A stretch of DNA of 64,000 nucleotides from Rhodospirillales bacterium 24-66-33 (GCA_002281855.1 NCHQ01000022.1:62001-126000), one strand, 5' to 3'. Positions 8,881-17,812 are shown, counted from the stretch's first letter. The notes: generated by a model not told the origin, from the letters alone. Translations and numbers: made by a program.

Positions 8881-10005
8881 CTACAGGGGTGGGATGTCGC
8901 CCAGCGCCTGGTCGCGCTCGAACGAGGCGATCCAGGAGTCCAGGGTCTTGCTCTCGATGGCGCCGCGCAGCCCGCGCATCACGTCCTGGTAGTAGTGGAG
9001 ATTGTGCCAGGTCAGCAGCATCGCACCCAGAATCTCGTCGGCGCGAATGAGGTGATGCAGATAGGCGCGGCTGTGGTGCTTGCAGGCAGGGCAGCCGCAC
9101 TGCTCGTCGATCGGCCGCGGATCGTCGCGATGGCGGGCGTTGCGCATGTTGAGTTCGCCGCGCCGCGTGAAGGCCTGCGCCGTACGACCGGCGCGCGTGG
9201 GCATCACGCAGTCGAACATGTCGATGCCGCGCTTCACCGCGCCCACGATGTCGCCGGGACGGCCGACGCCCATCAGGTAGCGCGGCCGGTCGGCAGGCAG
9301 CATCGGCACCGTATAGTCGAGCGTGCCGAACATCAGCTCCTGGCCTTCGCCCACGGCAAGGCCGCCGACCGCGTAGCCGTCGAAGCCGATGTCGATCAGC
9401 GCTTTCGCACTCTCCGCGCGCAGCTCGGGGAAGGTGCTGCCTTGGACGATGCCGAACAGGCCGTAGCCCGAACGCTCCACGAAGGCCCGGCGGCCGCGCT
9501 CGGCCCATTTCATGGAGAGCCGCATCGAGAAGGCGGCTTCCGGCTCCTCGGCGGGCCAGCTGGTGCATTCGTCGAACGACATGGTGATGTCGGCGTCGAG
9601 CAGGCGCTGGATGCCGATCGAACTCTCGGGCGTCAGGCGATGCTGCGAGCCGTCCTTGGGCGAGCGGAAGGTGACGCCGTCGGGGTCGAGCTTGCGCAGC
9701 TCCTTGAGCGACATCACCTGGAAGCCGCCCGAATCGGTCAGGATCGGGCCCGGCCAGTTCATGAACTTGTGCAGGCCGCCCAGGGCCGCGACGCGCTCCG
9801 CGCCCGGCCGCAGCATCAGGTGGAAGGTGTTGCCCAGCACGATCTCCGCGCCGGTCTCTGCGACGGATTGCGGCAGCATCGCCTTCACTGTGCCCGCCGT
9901 GCCGACCGGCATGAAGGCCGGCGTCTCGATCGTGCCATGCGCGGTCGTGATGCGGCCGCGGCGGGCGGCGCCGTCGCTGCCCAGCTGCTCGTAGGAAAGG
10001 CTCAT
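8881..10005 (-). CDS. tgt: queuine tRNA-ribosyltransferase (bacterial tRNA-guanine transglycosylase)
   Basis: Tgt exchanges guanine-34 of GUN-anticodon tRNAs for preQ1. The 374-residue protein has the substrate-binding SDSGGFQVMSL-type loop, the nucleophile region MPTRAGRTAQAFT and the C-terminal zinc site CGCPACKHHSRAYLHHL. I chose ATG at 10005, giving MSLSYEQLG, over an extension of 70 residues because Tgt proteins start just before the R-G-R-I-T-T-AHG strand. The start overlaps the queA stop by four bases, which couples two steps of queuosine synthesis. Confidence 0.96.
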   Translation of the reverse strand: MSLSYEQLGSDGAARRGRITTAHGTIETPAFMPVGTAGTVKAMLPQSVAETGAEIVLGNTFHLMLRPGAERVAALGGLHKFMNWPGPILTDSGGFQVMSLKELRKLDPDGVTFRSPKDGSQHRLTPESSIGIQRLLDADITMSFDECTSWPAEEPEAAFSMRLSMKWAERGRRAFVERSGYGLFGIVQGSTFPELRAESAKALIDIGFDGYAVGGLAVGEGQELMFGTLDYTVPMLPADRPRYLMGVGRPGDIVGAVKRGIDMFDCVMPTRAGRTAQAFTRRGELNMRNARHRDDPRPIDEQCGCPACKHHSRAYLHHLIRADEILGAMLLTWHNLHYYQDVMRGLRGAIESKTLDSWIASFERDQALGDIPPL

Positions 10006-11045
10006 CGGCGCAACAGACAACAATCGCCGTAGGAATAGAAGCGGTATCGCGCTGCGACAGCGTGCTCGTAGACCTGTTTCATGCGCTCCAGCCCGGCGAA
10101 GGCCGACACCAGCATGAACAGGGTCGAGCGCGGCAGGTGGAAGTTCGTCAGCAGCAGATCGACGGCGCGGAACTGGAAGCCCGGCGTGATGAAGATGTCG
10201 GTCTCGCCGCTCCACGGCTTAAGGGCGCCGTCATGCTCCCGTGCCACTGTTTCGAGCAGGCGCAGCGAGGTCGTGCCGATCGACACGACGCGGCCGCCCA
10301 GGATGCGCGTCGCCTCGACGGCGCGTGCGGTCGCCTCGGAAACCTCGCCCCATTCGGCGTGCATCGTGTGCGCGTCGGTGTCATCGACCCGCACCGGCTG
10401 GAAGGTGCCCGCGCCGACATGCAGCGTCACGCCCGCCGTGGTGATGCCGCTGTCGGCGAGCGCCGCCATCAGCTCGGGCGTGAAATGCAGGCCGGCGGTG
10501 GGGGCGGCGACGGAGCCTTCGTGGCGGGCGAACAGCGTCTGGTAATCCTTCCGGTCCTGCGCGTCGGCGGTGCCGCCGCGAATGTAGGGAGGCAGAGGTA
10601 CCGTGCCTTCCTGCTCCAGGGCCGTGAGAAAGGCGTGACCCTCCTGGGTGAAGGCCAGCACCAGCGAGCCGTCCTCTTCCTTGGCTTCGACGCGGGCGCG
10701 AAGACCCGAGAAGACCAGCGCATCGCCCGGCCGCAGCCGTTTTCCCGGACGGGCAAAGGCGCGCCAGCGCCGGCTGCCGAGATCGCGGATCAGCAGCGCC
10801 TCGACCGCCACGTCCTGGCGAATGCCCTGGCCCGGGCGCACGCCCTTCAGACGCGCGGGGATGACCCTGGTGTCGTTGAAGACCAGCAGGTCGCCTCGCC
10901 GCAGCAGGCCGGGCAGGGACCGCACCGTGCGGTCGTGCAGGGTCTCGCCCGTGACGTCGAGCAGGCGCGCGGAGTCGCGCGGGGAAACAGGCCGCTGGGC
11001 GATCAGATCGTCCGGCAGCGCGAAATCAAAAAGGTCGACGCGCAT
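10002..11045 (-). CDS. queA: S-adenosylmethionine:tRNA ribosyltransferase-isomerase
   Basis: QueA adds the ribosyl part of SAM to preQ1-modified tRNA, giving epoxyqueuosine, so it acts directly after Tgt. The 347 residues have the family start VDLFDFALPDDLIAQRP, then RSLPGLLRRGDLLVFNDTRVIPARL, AAPTAGLHFT, LHVGAGTF and the C-terminal LLLTNFHLPRSTLFMLV. It is immediately upstream of tgt with an ATGA overlap and 21 bp downstream of the MBL gene. Confidence 0.96.
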   Translation of the reverse strand: MRVDLFDFALPDDLIAQRPVSPRDSARLLDVTGETLHDRTVRSLPGLLRRGDLLVFNDTRVIPARLKGVRPGQGIRQDVAVEALLIRDLGSRRWRAFARPGKRLRPGDALVFSGLRARVEAKEEDGSLVLAFTQEGHAFLTALEQEGTVPLPPYIRGGTADAQDRKDYQTLFARHEGSVAAPTAGLHFTPELMAALADSGITTAGVTLHVGAGTFQPVRVDDTDAHTMHAEWGEVSEATARAVEATRILGGRVVSIGTTSLRLLETVAREHDGALKPWSGETDIFITPGFQFRAVDLLLTNFHLPRSTLFMLVSAFAGLERMKQVYEHAVAARYRFYSYGDCCLLRR

Positions 11046-11066
11046 TGTTTGAGGATCTGGCCTTTG

Positions 11067-12194
11067 TCAGGTCTGGCCGATGTCCATGACCACGCCATCC
11101 GAATCGTCGGAAGGGGGCAGGGTGTTGAGATCGGCCAGCGCCACGAAGCGGTGTACGCCGTCGACCACGACGCGCTTCACGCGCGCGCGTGTCTCCAGGC
11201 AATGGAGATGCGCCAGGGTCTCGCCGAAGGCGAAGACGATCTGGTTGTTGTCGAGATGGCGGGGGAACAGGATCGGCACCATGTCCCAGCCGGTCGCGCC
11301 CTCCGGTCCCATGCGGGCGATTGCCACTTCCATGTCGTTCAGGCGCGCATCGTGATGGGCCACGAGCTGGTCGAGCCGCGTGTGAAGGCCGATGAACGGG
11401 AAGCCGTGGCTCGGGAGCACGAGGGCGTCGGCCGGCAGGCGGCGGAAGCGCGAGAAGCCGTCGAGGAACCAGGTCAGCGCATCGGCCAGCGGCTCGTTGG
11501 GCCACACGCCGACATTGGTGCTGATCTTGGGCAGCACCTGGTCGCCGGCGATCATCACGTTGAGTTCGGGGCACCACAGCGAGGCATGTTCGGGCGCATG
11601 GCCGCGGCCCACGATGACGTCCCAGCGATGGCCGCCGATGGTGATGGGATGGGCATGGATCATGCGCCGGAAGGCGGTCGGCAGGGGCACCACGCCCTTG
11701 GCGTAGCCGCCCTTGTGGCGGTGGAAGTTGGCGATACGGTCGGCCGGCACGCCGTTGCGCGCGACATGCGCGGCCCGCGTCTCCTCGCTCTCGACGAAGT
11801 CGTTGCGCGCGGCCTGCGCGCTCATGTATTCGCCCAGCGTCATGTAGAGCGGCGCGTTCCACTTCTCGCACAGCCAGCCGGCGAGGCCGATATGGTCGGG
11901 ATGGAGATGCGTGCCGATCACGCGCACCACAGGCTTGCCCTGGAGCTTCTCGGCGAAGATTTTCTCCCAGAGCGCTCGCGTGTCCTGCGAATTGATGCCG
12001 GTGTCGACGATCGTCCAGCCGTCCTTCTCCTCGATCAGCCACAGGTTGATGTGGTTGAGCTGGAAGGGCAGCGGCATGCGCAGCCAGTGGATGCCGGGGG
12101 CGACATTCTTGATGTCGCCGGGTTCCGGCACGTCGCCGCAGGGAAAGCGGAGCTGAGCCAGCAGGCGCTGGGACTCGGAGAGGGCGTCAGGCAT
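11067..12194 (-). CDS. MBL-fold metallo-hydrolase
   Basis: A 375-residue metallo-beta-lactamase-fold hydrolase. The metal motif is THLHPDH (ligands His96, His98, Asp100, His101), with further metal-site candidates in GRGHAPEH and PSHGFPF. The family covers thioesterases, lactonases and glyoxalase II-like enzymes, and the substrate cannot be told from the sequence. It lies between purD (57 bp upstream) and queA (21 bp downstream) in the same direction and is probably cotranscribed, but the neighbours do not define a function. Confidence 0.82.
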   Translation of the reverse strand: MPDALSESQRLLAQLRFPCGDVPEPGDIKNVAPGIHWLRMPLPFQLNHINLWLIEEKDGWTIVDTGINSQDTRALWEKIFAEKLQGKPVVRVIGTHLHPDHIGLAGWLCEKWNAPLYMTLGEYMSAQAARNDFVESEETRAAHVARNGVPADRIANFHRHKGGYAKGVVPLPTAFRRMIHAHPITIGGHRWDVIVGRGHAPEHASLWCPELNVMIAGDQVLPKISTNVGVWPNEPLADALTWFLDGFSRFRRLPADALVLPSHGFPFIGLHTRLDQLVAHHDARLNDMEVAIARMGPEGATGWDMVPILFPRHLDNNQIVFAFGETLAHLHCLETRARVKRVVVDGVHRFVALADLNTLPPSDDSDGVVMDIGQT

Positions 12195-12251
12195 GGGCGG
12201 AAACTAGAGGATTCTCCCGCTCCCGTCTCCGGGGGAGGGCGCATGCCAGCC

Positions 12252-13529
12252 TTACGAGGGTTTGAGCGCCCGCCAGGCGATGTCCTTGCGGTAGAAGCCC
12301 TCGGGCCAGTCGATCAGGTCGACCGCGCGGTAGGCGCGGGCGCGGGCTTCCTCGACGGTGGGGGCCATGGCGCTGACGTTCAGGACCCGGCCGCCATTGG
12401 CCAGGATCTTCCCGTCCGGGCCAGCCTTGGTGCCGGCGTGGAAGATCTGCACCCCCTCGATCCTGGCCGCCTCGGCGAGGCCGCGGATCTCGCTGCCCTT
12501 GGGATAGGACTCGGGATAGCCCTTGGTGGCCATGATCACGGTGACGGCGGCGTCGGGCGACCAGCGCAGGTCGAGATGCTTCAGGCCGCCCTCGGCGCTG
12601 GCCAGCAGCGCCGGCACGAGATCGGATTTCAGACGCATCATCAGAACCTGCGTCTCGGGATCGCCGAAGCGACAATTGTACTCGACCAGGCGCGGGCCCT
12701 TGGCGTCGATCATCAGGCCGGCATAGAGCACGCCCCGGAACGGCGTGCCGGCCTGGGCGAGAGCGCGCACGGTCGGCAGCACGATCTCGTCCATCGTGCG
12801 CTGCTGCATGGCGGCATCGAAGATCGGCGCGGGAGAGTAGGCGCCCATGCCGCCGGTGTTGGGGCCCGTGTCGCCGTCGAAGGCGCGCTTGTGGTCCTGC
12901 GCGCCGACCAGCGGCAGCACGTGCTCGCCGTCGGTGAGGGCGAAGAAGCTCGCCTCCTCGCCCTGCATGAATTCCTCGATCACCACCGAGGCGCCGGCGG
13001 CGCCGAAGCGGTTGCCCGAGAGCATGTCGCGCACCGCCTCGACCGCCTGCTCGACCGTCTCAGCGATGATCACGCCCTTGCCGGCTGCCAGTCCGTCGGC
13101 CTTGATCACGATCGGCAGGGGCTGGGACCTGACATAGGCCTCGGCCGGCGCGACCTCGGTGAAGCGCTCGTAGGCGGCCGTCGGGATGTTGTTGGCGCGG
13201 CAGAGTTCCTTGGTGAAGCTCTTGGAGCCTTCGATGCGGGCGGCCGCCTTCGACGGGCCCCAGGCCTTGATACCGGCCTCGGCAAAGGCGTCGGCCATGC
13301 CGGCCACCAGCGGGGCGTCGGGGGCGATCACCACGAAGTCGATCTTCAGGCGCTGCGCCAACGCCACCTGGCCCGGGATATCCTCGGCCCCGACGTCGAC
13401 GCATTCGGCAACTTGCGCGATGCCGGCATTGCCCGGCGCGCAGTAGAGCTTTGTGCAGAGCGGGGAGGCCGAAATCGCCCAACACAGCGCATGTTCGCGG
13501 CCGCCGCCGCCCACCACGAGGATTCGCAT
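12252..13529 (-). CDS. purD: phosphoribosylamine--glycine ligase (GARS)
   Basis: PurD catalyses the second step of de novo purine synthesis, ATP-dependent joining of glycine to phosphoribosylamine. The 425 residues begin with the N-domain MRILVVGGGGREHALCW, and the ATP-grasp domain contains PIVIKADGLAAGKGV, EEFMQGEEASFF, DHKRAFDGDTGPNTGGMGAYSPAP and the metal-binding EYNCRFGDPETQ. The length is standard. It is divergent from xseA across 56 bp, a shared promoter region. Confidence 0.97.
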   Translation of the reverse strand: MRILVVGGGGREHALCWAISASPLCTKLYCAPGNAGIAQVAECVDVGAEDIPGQVALAQRLKIDFVVIAPDAPLVAGMADAFAEAGIKAWGPSKAAARIEGSKSFTKELCRANNIPTAAYERFTEVAPAEAYVRSQPLPIVIKADGLAAGKGVIIAETVEQAVEAVRDMLSGNRFGAAGASVVIEEFMQGEEASFFALTDGEHVLPLVGAQDHKRAFDGDTGPNTGGMGAYSPAPIFDAAMQQRTMDEIVLPTVRALAQAGTPFRGVLYAGLMIDAKGPRLVEYNCRFGDPETQVLMMRLKSDLVPALLASAEGGLKHLDLRWSPDAAVTVIMATKGYPESYPKGSEIRGLAEAARIEGVQIFHAGTKAGPDGKILANGGRVLNVSAMAPTVEEARARAYRAVDLIDWPEGFYRKDIAWRALKPS

Positions 13530-13585
13530 GGCGAGGCTTTGACCACAGTTTGCGCCGGCGGCACAAGCGGCTAGGTTCGGCCGAC

Positions 13586-15106
13586 ATGGATAACCTCGAC
13601 GCCCCGGCAGCCCCCTCGAACGTCCCGGAATTCTCGGTTTCCGAGCTGTCCTTCGCCCTGAAACGCGAGATTGAAACCGCGTTTCCGCGGGTGCGGGTTC
13701 GCGGCGAGATCAGCCAGCCCTCCTTCCCGCGCTCGGGCCACTGCTACTTCCGCCTCAAGGACGAGAATGCCGTGATCGACGGCGTCTGCTGGAAGGGCTC
13801 GATCCCGCGGCTTGGCATCAAGATCGAGGAAGGCCTGGAGGTCATCGCCACCGGCAAGCTCACCACCTATGCCGGCTCCTCTCGCTACCAGATCATCGTC
13901 GAGCGGCTGGAACTGGCGGGCGAAGGCGCGCTGCTCAAGCTGCTGGAGGACCGCCGCAAGAAGCTGCAGGCCGAGGGGCTGTTCGACGCCGACCGCAAAC
14001 GCCCACTGCCCTACCTGCCGCAGGTGGTGGGCGTCGTGACCTCGCCGTCGGGTGCCGTCATCCGCGACATCCTGCATCGCCTCAGCGACCGCTTTCCCTG
14101 CCACGTGCTGGTCTGGCCGGTGGCGGTGCAGGGCGAGAAGGCGGCGGGCGAGGTGGCCCGCGCCATCGCCGGCTTCAACGCCCTGCCCGAGAACGGTCCC
14201 GTGCCGCGGCCCGACGTGCTGATCGTGGCGCGCGGTGGCGGCTCGCTGGAGGACCTGTGGGCGTTCAACGAGGAGATCGTGGTGCGCGCCGCCGCGAATT
14301 CCGAGATTCCGCTGATCTCCGCCGTCGGCCACGAGACCGACACGACCCTGATCGACTTCGCCTCGGACCGCCGCGCGCCCACGCCGACGGCCGCCGCCGA
14401 GATGGCGGTGCCGGTGCGCGCCGACCTGATGACCGAGACGCTCGACTACGCCAAGCGGCTGGTCGGCGGCATGACACGCCTGCTGCGCGAGCAGTCGATG
14501 GAACTGGCCGGCCTCGCGCGCGGCCTGGGCGATCCGCGCCGCCTGATCGAGGAGCGGCAGCAACGGGTCGATGTCAGCGGCGAGCGGCTGGCGCTGGCCG
14601 CGCGCCAGCTCGTCGAGCGGCGGGCACATCAGCTCTCGGCCGCGCGCCTGGTGAGCCCGCAGGCGGTGATCGCCGCCAAGGAACAGGCGCTTCTCGCCGA
14701 AGGCCGCGCGCTGACCCGTGCCGTCGACCGCTTCAAGAGCGACGCGCTGCAGAAGTATGCCCGCGCCTTCGACCGGCTGGATCAGTTCGGCGAGCGCCTG
14801 AAGCGTCACGGCAACGACCTTCTGCTGAACGGCCAGCGCCAGGTCGACCAGGCCGCCAAGCTGCTGGAGAGCTACTCCTTCCACTCCGTCCTCAACCGGG
14901 GCTTCGCCCTGGTGCGCGACCAGGACGGCCAACCCGTCCTCGCCGCCGCCGGCACCAGCGCGGGCCAGACGATCACCATCGAATTCAACGACGGCCGCGT
15001 CGGCGCCCGCGTGACCGATGGCGCGGGTGCGCCGAAGCCGGTTGCGGCTCCGCCCGCACCGCCCAAGCGTCGCGACGGCGGCGGCGGCCAAGGGTCCTTG
15101 CTGTAG
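13586..15106 (+). CDS. xseA: exodeoxyribonuclease VII large subunit
   Basis: XseA is the catalytic large subunit of the single-strand exonuclease ExoVII. The 506 residues have an N-terminal OB fold (VRVRGEISQPSFPRSGHCYFRLKDE region), then the catalytic domain with GVVTSPSGAVIRDI, VLIVARGGGSLEDLWAFNEE and AVGHETDTTLIDF, then a long coiled-coil. I chose ATG 13586 over the 45-codon extension because the extension would run back through the purD promoter. The small subunit xseB is not in the window. Confidence 0.95.
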   Translation: MDNLDAPAAPSNVPEFSVSELSFALKREIETAFPRVRVRGEISQPSFPRSGHCYFRLKDENAVIDGVCWKGSIPRLGIKIEEGLEVIATGKLTTYAGSSRYQIIVERLELAGEGALLKLLEDRRKKLQAEGLFDADRKRPLPYLPQVVGVVTSPSGAVIRDILHRLSDRFPCHVLVWPVAVQGEKAAGEVARAIAGFNALPENGPVPRPDVLIVARGGGSLEDLWAFNEEIVVRAAANSEIPLISAVGHETDTTLIDFASDRRAPTPTAAAEMAVPVRADLMTETLDYAKRLVGGMTRLLREQSMELAGLARGLGDPRRLIEERQQRVDVSGERLALAARQLVERRAHQLSAARLVSPQAVIAAKEQALLAEGRALTRAVDRFKSDALQKYARAFDRLDQFGERLKRHGNDLLLNGQRQVDQAAKLLESYSFHSVLNRGFALVRDQDGQPVLAAAGTSAGQTITIEFNDGRVGARVTDGAGAPKPVAAPPAPPKRRDGGGGQGSLL

Positions 15107-15109
15107 CCT

Positions 15110-15201
15110 TCCCCCTCCCTAGCCCTCCCCCGTATGACGGGGGAGGGGACATGAACTCTTATTCCCGCCCCCGTCATACGGGGGAGGGCTAGGGAGGGGG
15201 A
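15110..15201. repeat. 34-bp perfect inverted repeat between xseA and the DUF559 gene
   Basis: Bases 15110-15143 and 15168-15201 are exact reverse complements, separated by 24 bp. Each arm contains its own smaller palindrome built on CCCCCGTATGACGGGGG or its mirror. The RNA could form one long hairpin. It starts four bases after the xseA stop, so it may end xseA transcription, but the length and double symmetry look more like a mobile intergenic repeat or a REP/MITE-like element. Confidence 0.75.
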
Positions 15202-15214
15202 GAGCAACCCATGA

Positions 15215-15613
15215 TTGTTTCATCGTCATAATTTCGTCCATTCGTGGCGTTCTGCTGACGGAGTGAAAAGCTACGCTCAGGACCTCCGCAACAACGCCAC
15301 CGAACCCGAGCGGGTCCTGTGGAACCGACTCCGACGCCGCCAGCTCGCCGGCCTCAAGTTCCGCCGCCAGCACCCGATCGGCCGCTACGTCTGCGACTTC
15401 GTCTGCCTCGAGGCTGCGGTCGTCGTCGAACTCGACGGCAGCCAGCATGTGACGGACGCACCGTACGACGCCAACCGCGATGCCTTCCTGCATTCGACCG
15501 GCTTTCGCGTGCTGCGCTTCTGGAATGGCGACGTGCTGTCCCGCACCGACTCCGTGGTCGAAACGATTTCCGAGGCGCTGTATCGTTCCGAGATGGAGGG
15601 GCGCTTCGATTGA
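15215..15613 (+). CDS. DUF559 domain protein (Vsr/restriction-endonuclease-like fold)
   Basis: A small protein of up to 132 residues with the DUF559 pattern: ARRLR-like N-terminus (AQDLRNNATEPERVLWNRLR), then FRRQHPIGRYVCDFVC, then VVELDGSQH and GFRVLRFWNGDV. DUF559 has the PD-(D/E)XK-like fold of very-short-patch repair endonucleases, and the Asp and Glu of the candidate site are visible. Its biological role is not established. The long start is TTG 15215. GTG 15263 would give the more usual family length and may be the true start. It follows the 34-bp inverted repeat. Confidence 0.8.
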   Translation: MFHRHNFVHSWRSADGVKSYAQDLRNNATEPERVLWNRLRRRQLAGLKFRRQHPIGRYVCDFVCLEAAVVVELDGSQHVTDAPYDANRDAFLHSTGFRVLRFWNGDVLSRTDSVVETISEALYRSEMEGRFD

Positions 15614-15646
15614 GGCTTGCCTCGATGAATCGAGGGGAGGGCGCCA

Positions 15647-16378
15647 ATGACCGCTGAACCGCTGTCGGCCGAGACGATCAGGAACTTCCTGTATGCGAGC
15701 ACGGCGACCGTCTCGATGCAGATGCTGAAGCGTGGGTTTCGCAATGTCGCGGTGAACGGGGTGAAGCCGCTCAATCCGGCGGCGGCGCGGATCGTGGGGC
15801 CGGCCTATACGCTGCGCTATATTCCGAGCCGCGAGGATATCGACAAGGCGCCCAGTCCCAGCGATCCGCCGAATGCGCAGCGCACGGCGATCGAGGAGTC
15901 ACCGCCGGGCTCCGTGCTGGTGATCGGCACCGAAGGCAATACGCGGTCCGGCACGCTGGGCGACATCCTGGCGCTGCGCCTCAAGGTGCGCGGTCTGGCG
16001 GGCGTGCTGAGCGATGGCGCGATGCGCGATTCGCCGGTGATCGGCAAGTTCGATTTCCCGGTCTATTGCCGCGCGGCGGCGGCGCCGCCCAGCATGGCCA
16101 ACCTGCGCCCCGTAGAAGTGCAGGTGCCGGTCGGCATCTGCGGCGTTCCGGTCTATCCCGGCGACGTCATCGTGGCCGACGAGGACGGTGCCATCATCGT
16201 GCCGCGACATCTCGCCGACGAGGTGGCGCGCGATTCCTTCGAGCAGGAGCGGCTGGAGAAGTTTGTCGCGATCCGGGTGGGCCAGGGCCATCCGATCACC
16301 GGCACCTATCCGCCGAACGACGAGACGAAGAAACTCTATCAGGCGTGGATCAAGGCCGGTGAGCCTGCCGGCGGGTGA
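15647..16378 (+). CDS. RraA family protein / HMG aldolase-like
   Basis: A 243-residue protein of the RraA/4-hydroxy-4-methyl-2-oxoglutarate aldolase fold. The metal-binding signature is GVLSDGAMRDSP (Asp123, Arg127, Asp128), followed by the typical PGDVIVADEDGAIIVP. The family contains both class II pyruvate aldolases and the RNase E inhibitor RraA, and members of this length with the C-terminal extension are more often metabolic. The neighbours do not decide the substrate. Its stop lies 12 bp before the lipoprotein start, so the two are probably cotranscribed. Confidence 0.82.
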   Translation: MTAEPLSAETIRNFLYASTATVSMQMLKRGFRNVAVNGVKPLNPAAARIVGPAYTLRYIPSREDIDKAPSPSDPPNAQRTAIEESPPGSVLVIGTEGNTRSGTLGDILALRLKVRGLAGVLSDGAMRDSPVIGKFDFPVYCRAAAAPPSMANLRPVEVQVPVGICGVPVYPGDVIVADEDGAIIVPRHLADEVARDSFEQERLEKFVAIRVGQGHPITGTYPPNDETKKLYQAWIKAGEPAGG

Positions 16379-16389
16379 GGAGGTCGTAT

Positions 16390-16824
16390 ATGCGTGTTTC
16401 GTCGATCGCCGTGCTGCTGATGCTCGGCCTGGCCGCCTGCGAAGGCTCGAACGTGGCGATGGCGCCGCCGGGCCAGGACATTGCCGGCAAGCAGTTCGCG
16501 CCGCCGCCGCCCGGCATGGGCGCGGTCTATTTCGTGAATCCCTCGACGGCGAGCCCGGTGCTCAACGTCACGGCGAACGGCCAGGAGATCGGGCGCCTCG
16601 GCACGCAGACCTGGATGCGTACGGAACTGGCCGCGGGCCCCTACACGCTGCGCTGCCGCGGCGGCGGGTCGGCGAATGCGATGAACATGGAGATCGCGCC
16701 CGGCAACATCCGCTACGTCGATGTGCAGATGTTGCCCGGACAGTATGTCTGTAGCATTCGCGAAACCGACCCGGGCTCTGGGCAGGCCGCCGTGATGAGC
16801 GGCAGCCGCGCGGCGCAGTACTAG
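16390..16824 (+). CDS. small lipoprotein, DUF2846-like
   Basis: This 144-residue protein has a type II signal peptide: MRVSSIAVLLMLGLAAC with lipobox LAAC, so it should be lipidated and envelope-anchored. The rest (GMGAVYFVNP, NGQEIGRL, TELAAGPYTLRC) looks like the DUF2846 beta-sandwich. I chose ATG 16390 because an AGGAGG ribosome-binding site lies at 16378-16383. A GTG at 16375 would add five residues. Its stop codon overlaps the convergent RidA stop in the palindrome CTAG. Confidence 0.7.
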   Translation: MRVSSIAVLLMLGLAACEGSNVAMAPPGQDIAGKQFAPPPPGMGAVYFVNPSTASPVLNVTANGQEIGRLGTQTWMRTELAAGPYTLRCRGGGSANAMNMEIAPGNIRYVDVQMLPGQYVCSIRETDPGSGQAAVMSGSRAAQY

Positions 16825-17225
16825 GCCGCCGTCGCGGGAATGCGGGCGATGACCTTGAGCTCGAAGTCGAAGCCCGCCAGCCAGGTGACGCCGACCGCCG
16901 TCCAGTTCGGATAGGGCGCCTCACCGATCTCCTCGTCGCGCACCTTCATCACCGTCTCGAATTGCGCTTCGGGGTTGGTGTGGAAGGATGTGACGTCCAC
17001 CACGTCGTCGAACGTGCAGCCGGCGGCCGCCAGCACCGCGCGCAGATTGGTGAAGGCCCGCCGGACCTGATTCTCGAAGACCGGTTCCGGCGATCCATCG
17101 TCGCGGCTGCCCACCTGCCCCGATACGAAGAGAAGATCGCCCGAGCGGATGGCCGGCGAATATTTGTGAGCGTTGTAGAGGGCGTGCCGGCCGTTCGCCG
17201 GGAAGACCGCGTCGCGTTTGGCCAT
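16821..17225 (-). CDS. RidA family protein (Rid/YjgF/UK114)
   Basis: The 134-residue length and the pattern SGDLLFVSGQVG, then FENQVRRAFTNLRAVLAAAG and the C-terminal VKVIARIP-like strand are those of Rid proteins, which hydrolyse reactive enamines and imines or act as trimeric scaffolds. The usual substrate-binding Arg near the C-terminus (IARIP) is present. It sits 21 bp downstream of a truncated VOC gene. A decayed paralogue sharing the start MAKRDAVF lies at 58.2 kb. Confidence 0.85.
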   Translation of the reverse strand: MAKRDAVFPANGRHALYNAHKYSPAIRSGDLLFVSGQVGSRDDGSPEPVFENQVRRAFTNLRAVLAAAGCTFDDVVDVTSFHTNPEAQFETVMKVRDEEIGEAPYPNWTAVGVTWLAGFDFELKVIARIPATAA

Positions 17226-17246
17226 GTCGTAAATCCTTTTGAAGCC

Positions 17247-17471
17247 CTAAGCCGGAGAATCGCCGTATTCCGCGTCGTCGACGAGGAAGGCGTAGTGGGT
17301 CGTGCTGGGATGGGGCGTGCCGATGAAGTCGAGGGTAACGCCGTTCGACATCTGCACCGGGCGGAACGGGCCCCATTGCGGGCCGGCTTCGACGCCCAGG
17401 ATGCCGGCCAGGAACTCGGCCGACGCATCCTTGTCCTTCGCGTGGACGATCAGGTGATTGAGGGCTGGCAT
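17247..17471 (-). pseudogene. truncated VOC/glyoxalase-fold gene (N-terminal half only)
   Basis: The frame starts like a normal VOC protein, MPALNHLIVHAKDKDAS, and carries the first beta-alpha-beta-beta-beta unit as far as HYAFLVDDAEYGDSPA. It then stops after 74 residues, where complete relatives have about 120. Only 21 bp separate the stop from the RidA gene, so the missing half is not in another frame but deleted. It could still make a half-domain that dimerises, but a deletion remnant is more likely. Confidence 0.6.
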
Positions 17472-17551
17472 CGAAGTCCTCCTGCGGCTGTCCTGAACGT
17501 AGGCAGGCCGCGGATGACTTCAACCGGTTACGCGCCGGTGATCGGGAGCGA

Positions 17552-17812
17552 TCAGCCGCCGCCCTTCTCGCAGACGAAGGCCTTGAAGGTGATGATGTCG
17601 CTGGGGACACCCTTCTCCTTGCAGTATTCCTCGAACTCCTGCGGCGTCACCGGCACCATCTTGATGGCGTGACGACGGCTGCGCCAGTCGGACATGCGGC
17701 TCATCTCCTTCAGATGCCAGTCGGCATATGAGCTGAGCGGATAGTGTTTCACGATGCGCTGCAGCACCTCGTGGTCGGATGCGGTCACTTTGGCGAAGTA
17801 CTGGATGGCCAT
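17552..17812 (-). CDS. small protein of unknown function
   Basis: I do not recognise this 86-residue protein. It is soluble-looking, with alternating helix- and strand-like segments (FAKVTASDHEVLQRIVKHYP, then VTPQEFEEYCKEKGVPSD) and two cysteines, and no signal peptide. Codon use matches the neighbours and the frame has a plausible ATG, so it is likely real. It lies between the VOC stub and the glycosyltransferase gene on the same strand. Confidence 0.55.
   Translation of the reverse strand: MAIQYFAKVTASDHEVLQRIVKHYPLSSYADWHLKEMSRMSDWRSRRHAIKMVPVTPQEFEEYCKEKGVPSDIITFKAFVCEKGGG

Noticed and set aside
10062..13574. A very long open plus-strand frame of 1170 codons opposite queA, the MBL gene and purD
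   Set aside because: It is antisense to three clearly recognised genes and reads as an Ala/Arg/Gly/His-rich shadow with no domains. GC-rich codon bias keeps such frames open.
15110..15201. The inverted repeat as the ends of an insertion sequence
   Set aside because: Only 24 bp separate the arms and there is no transposase or target duplication.
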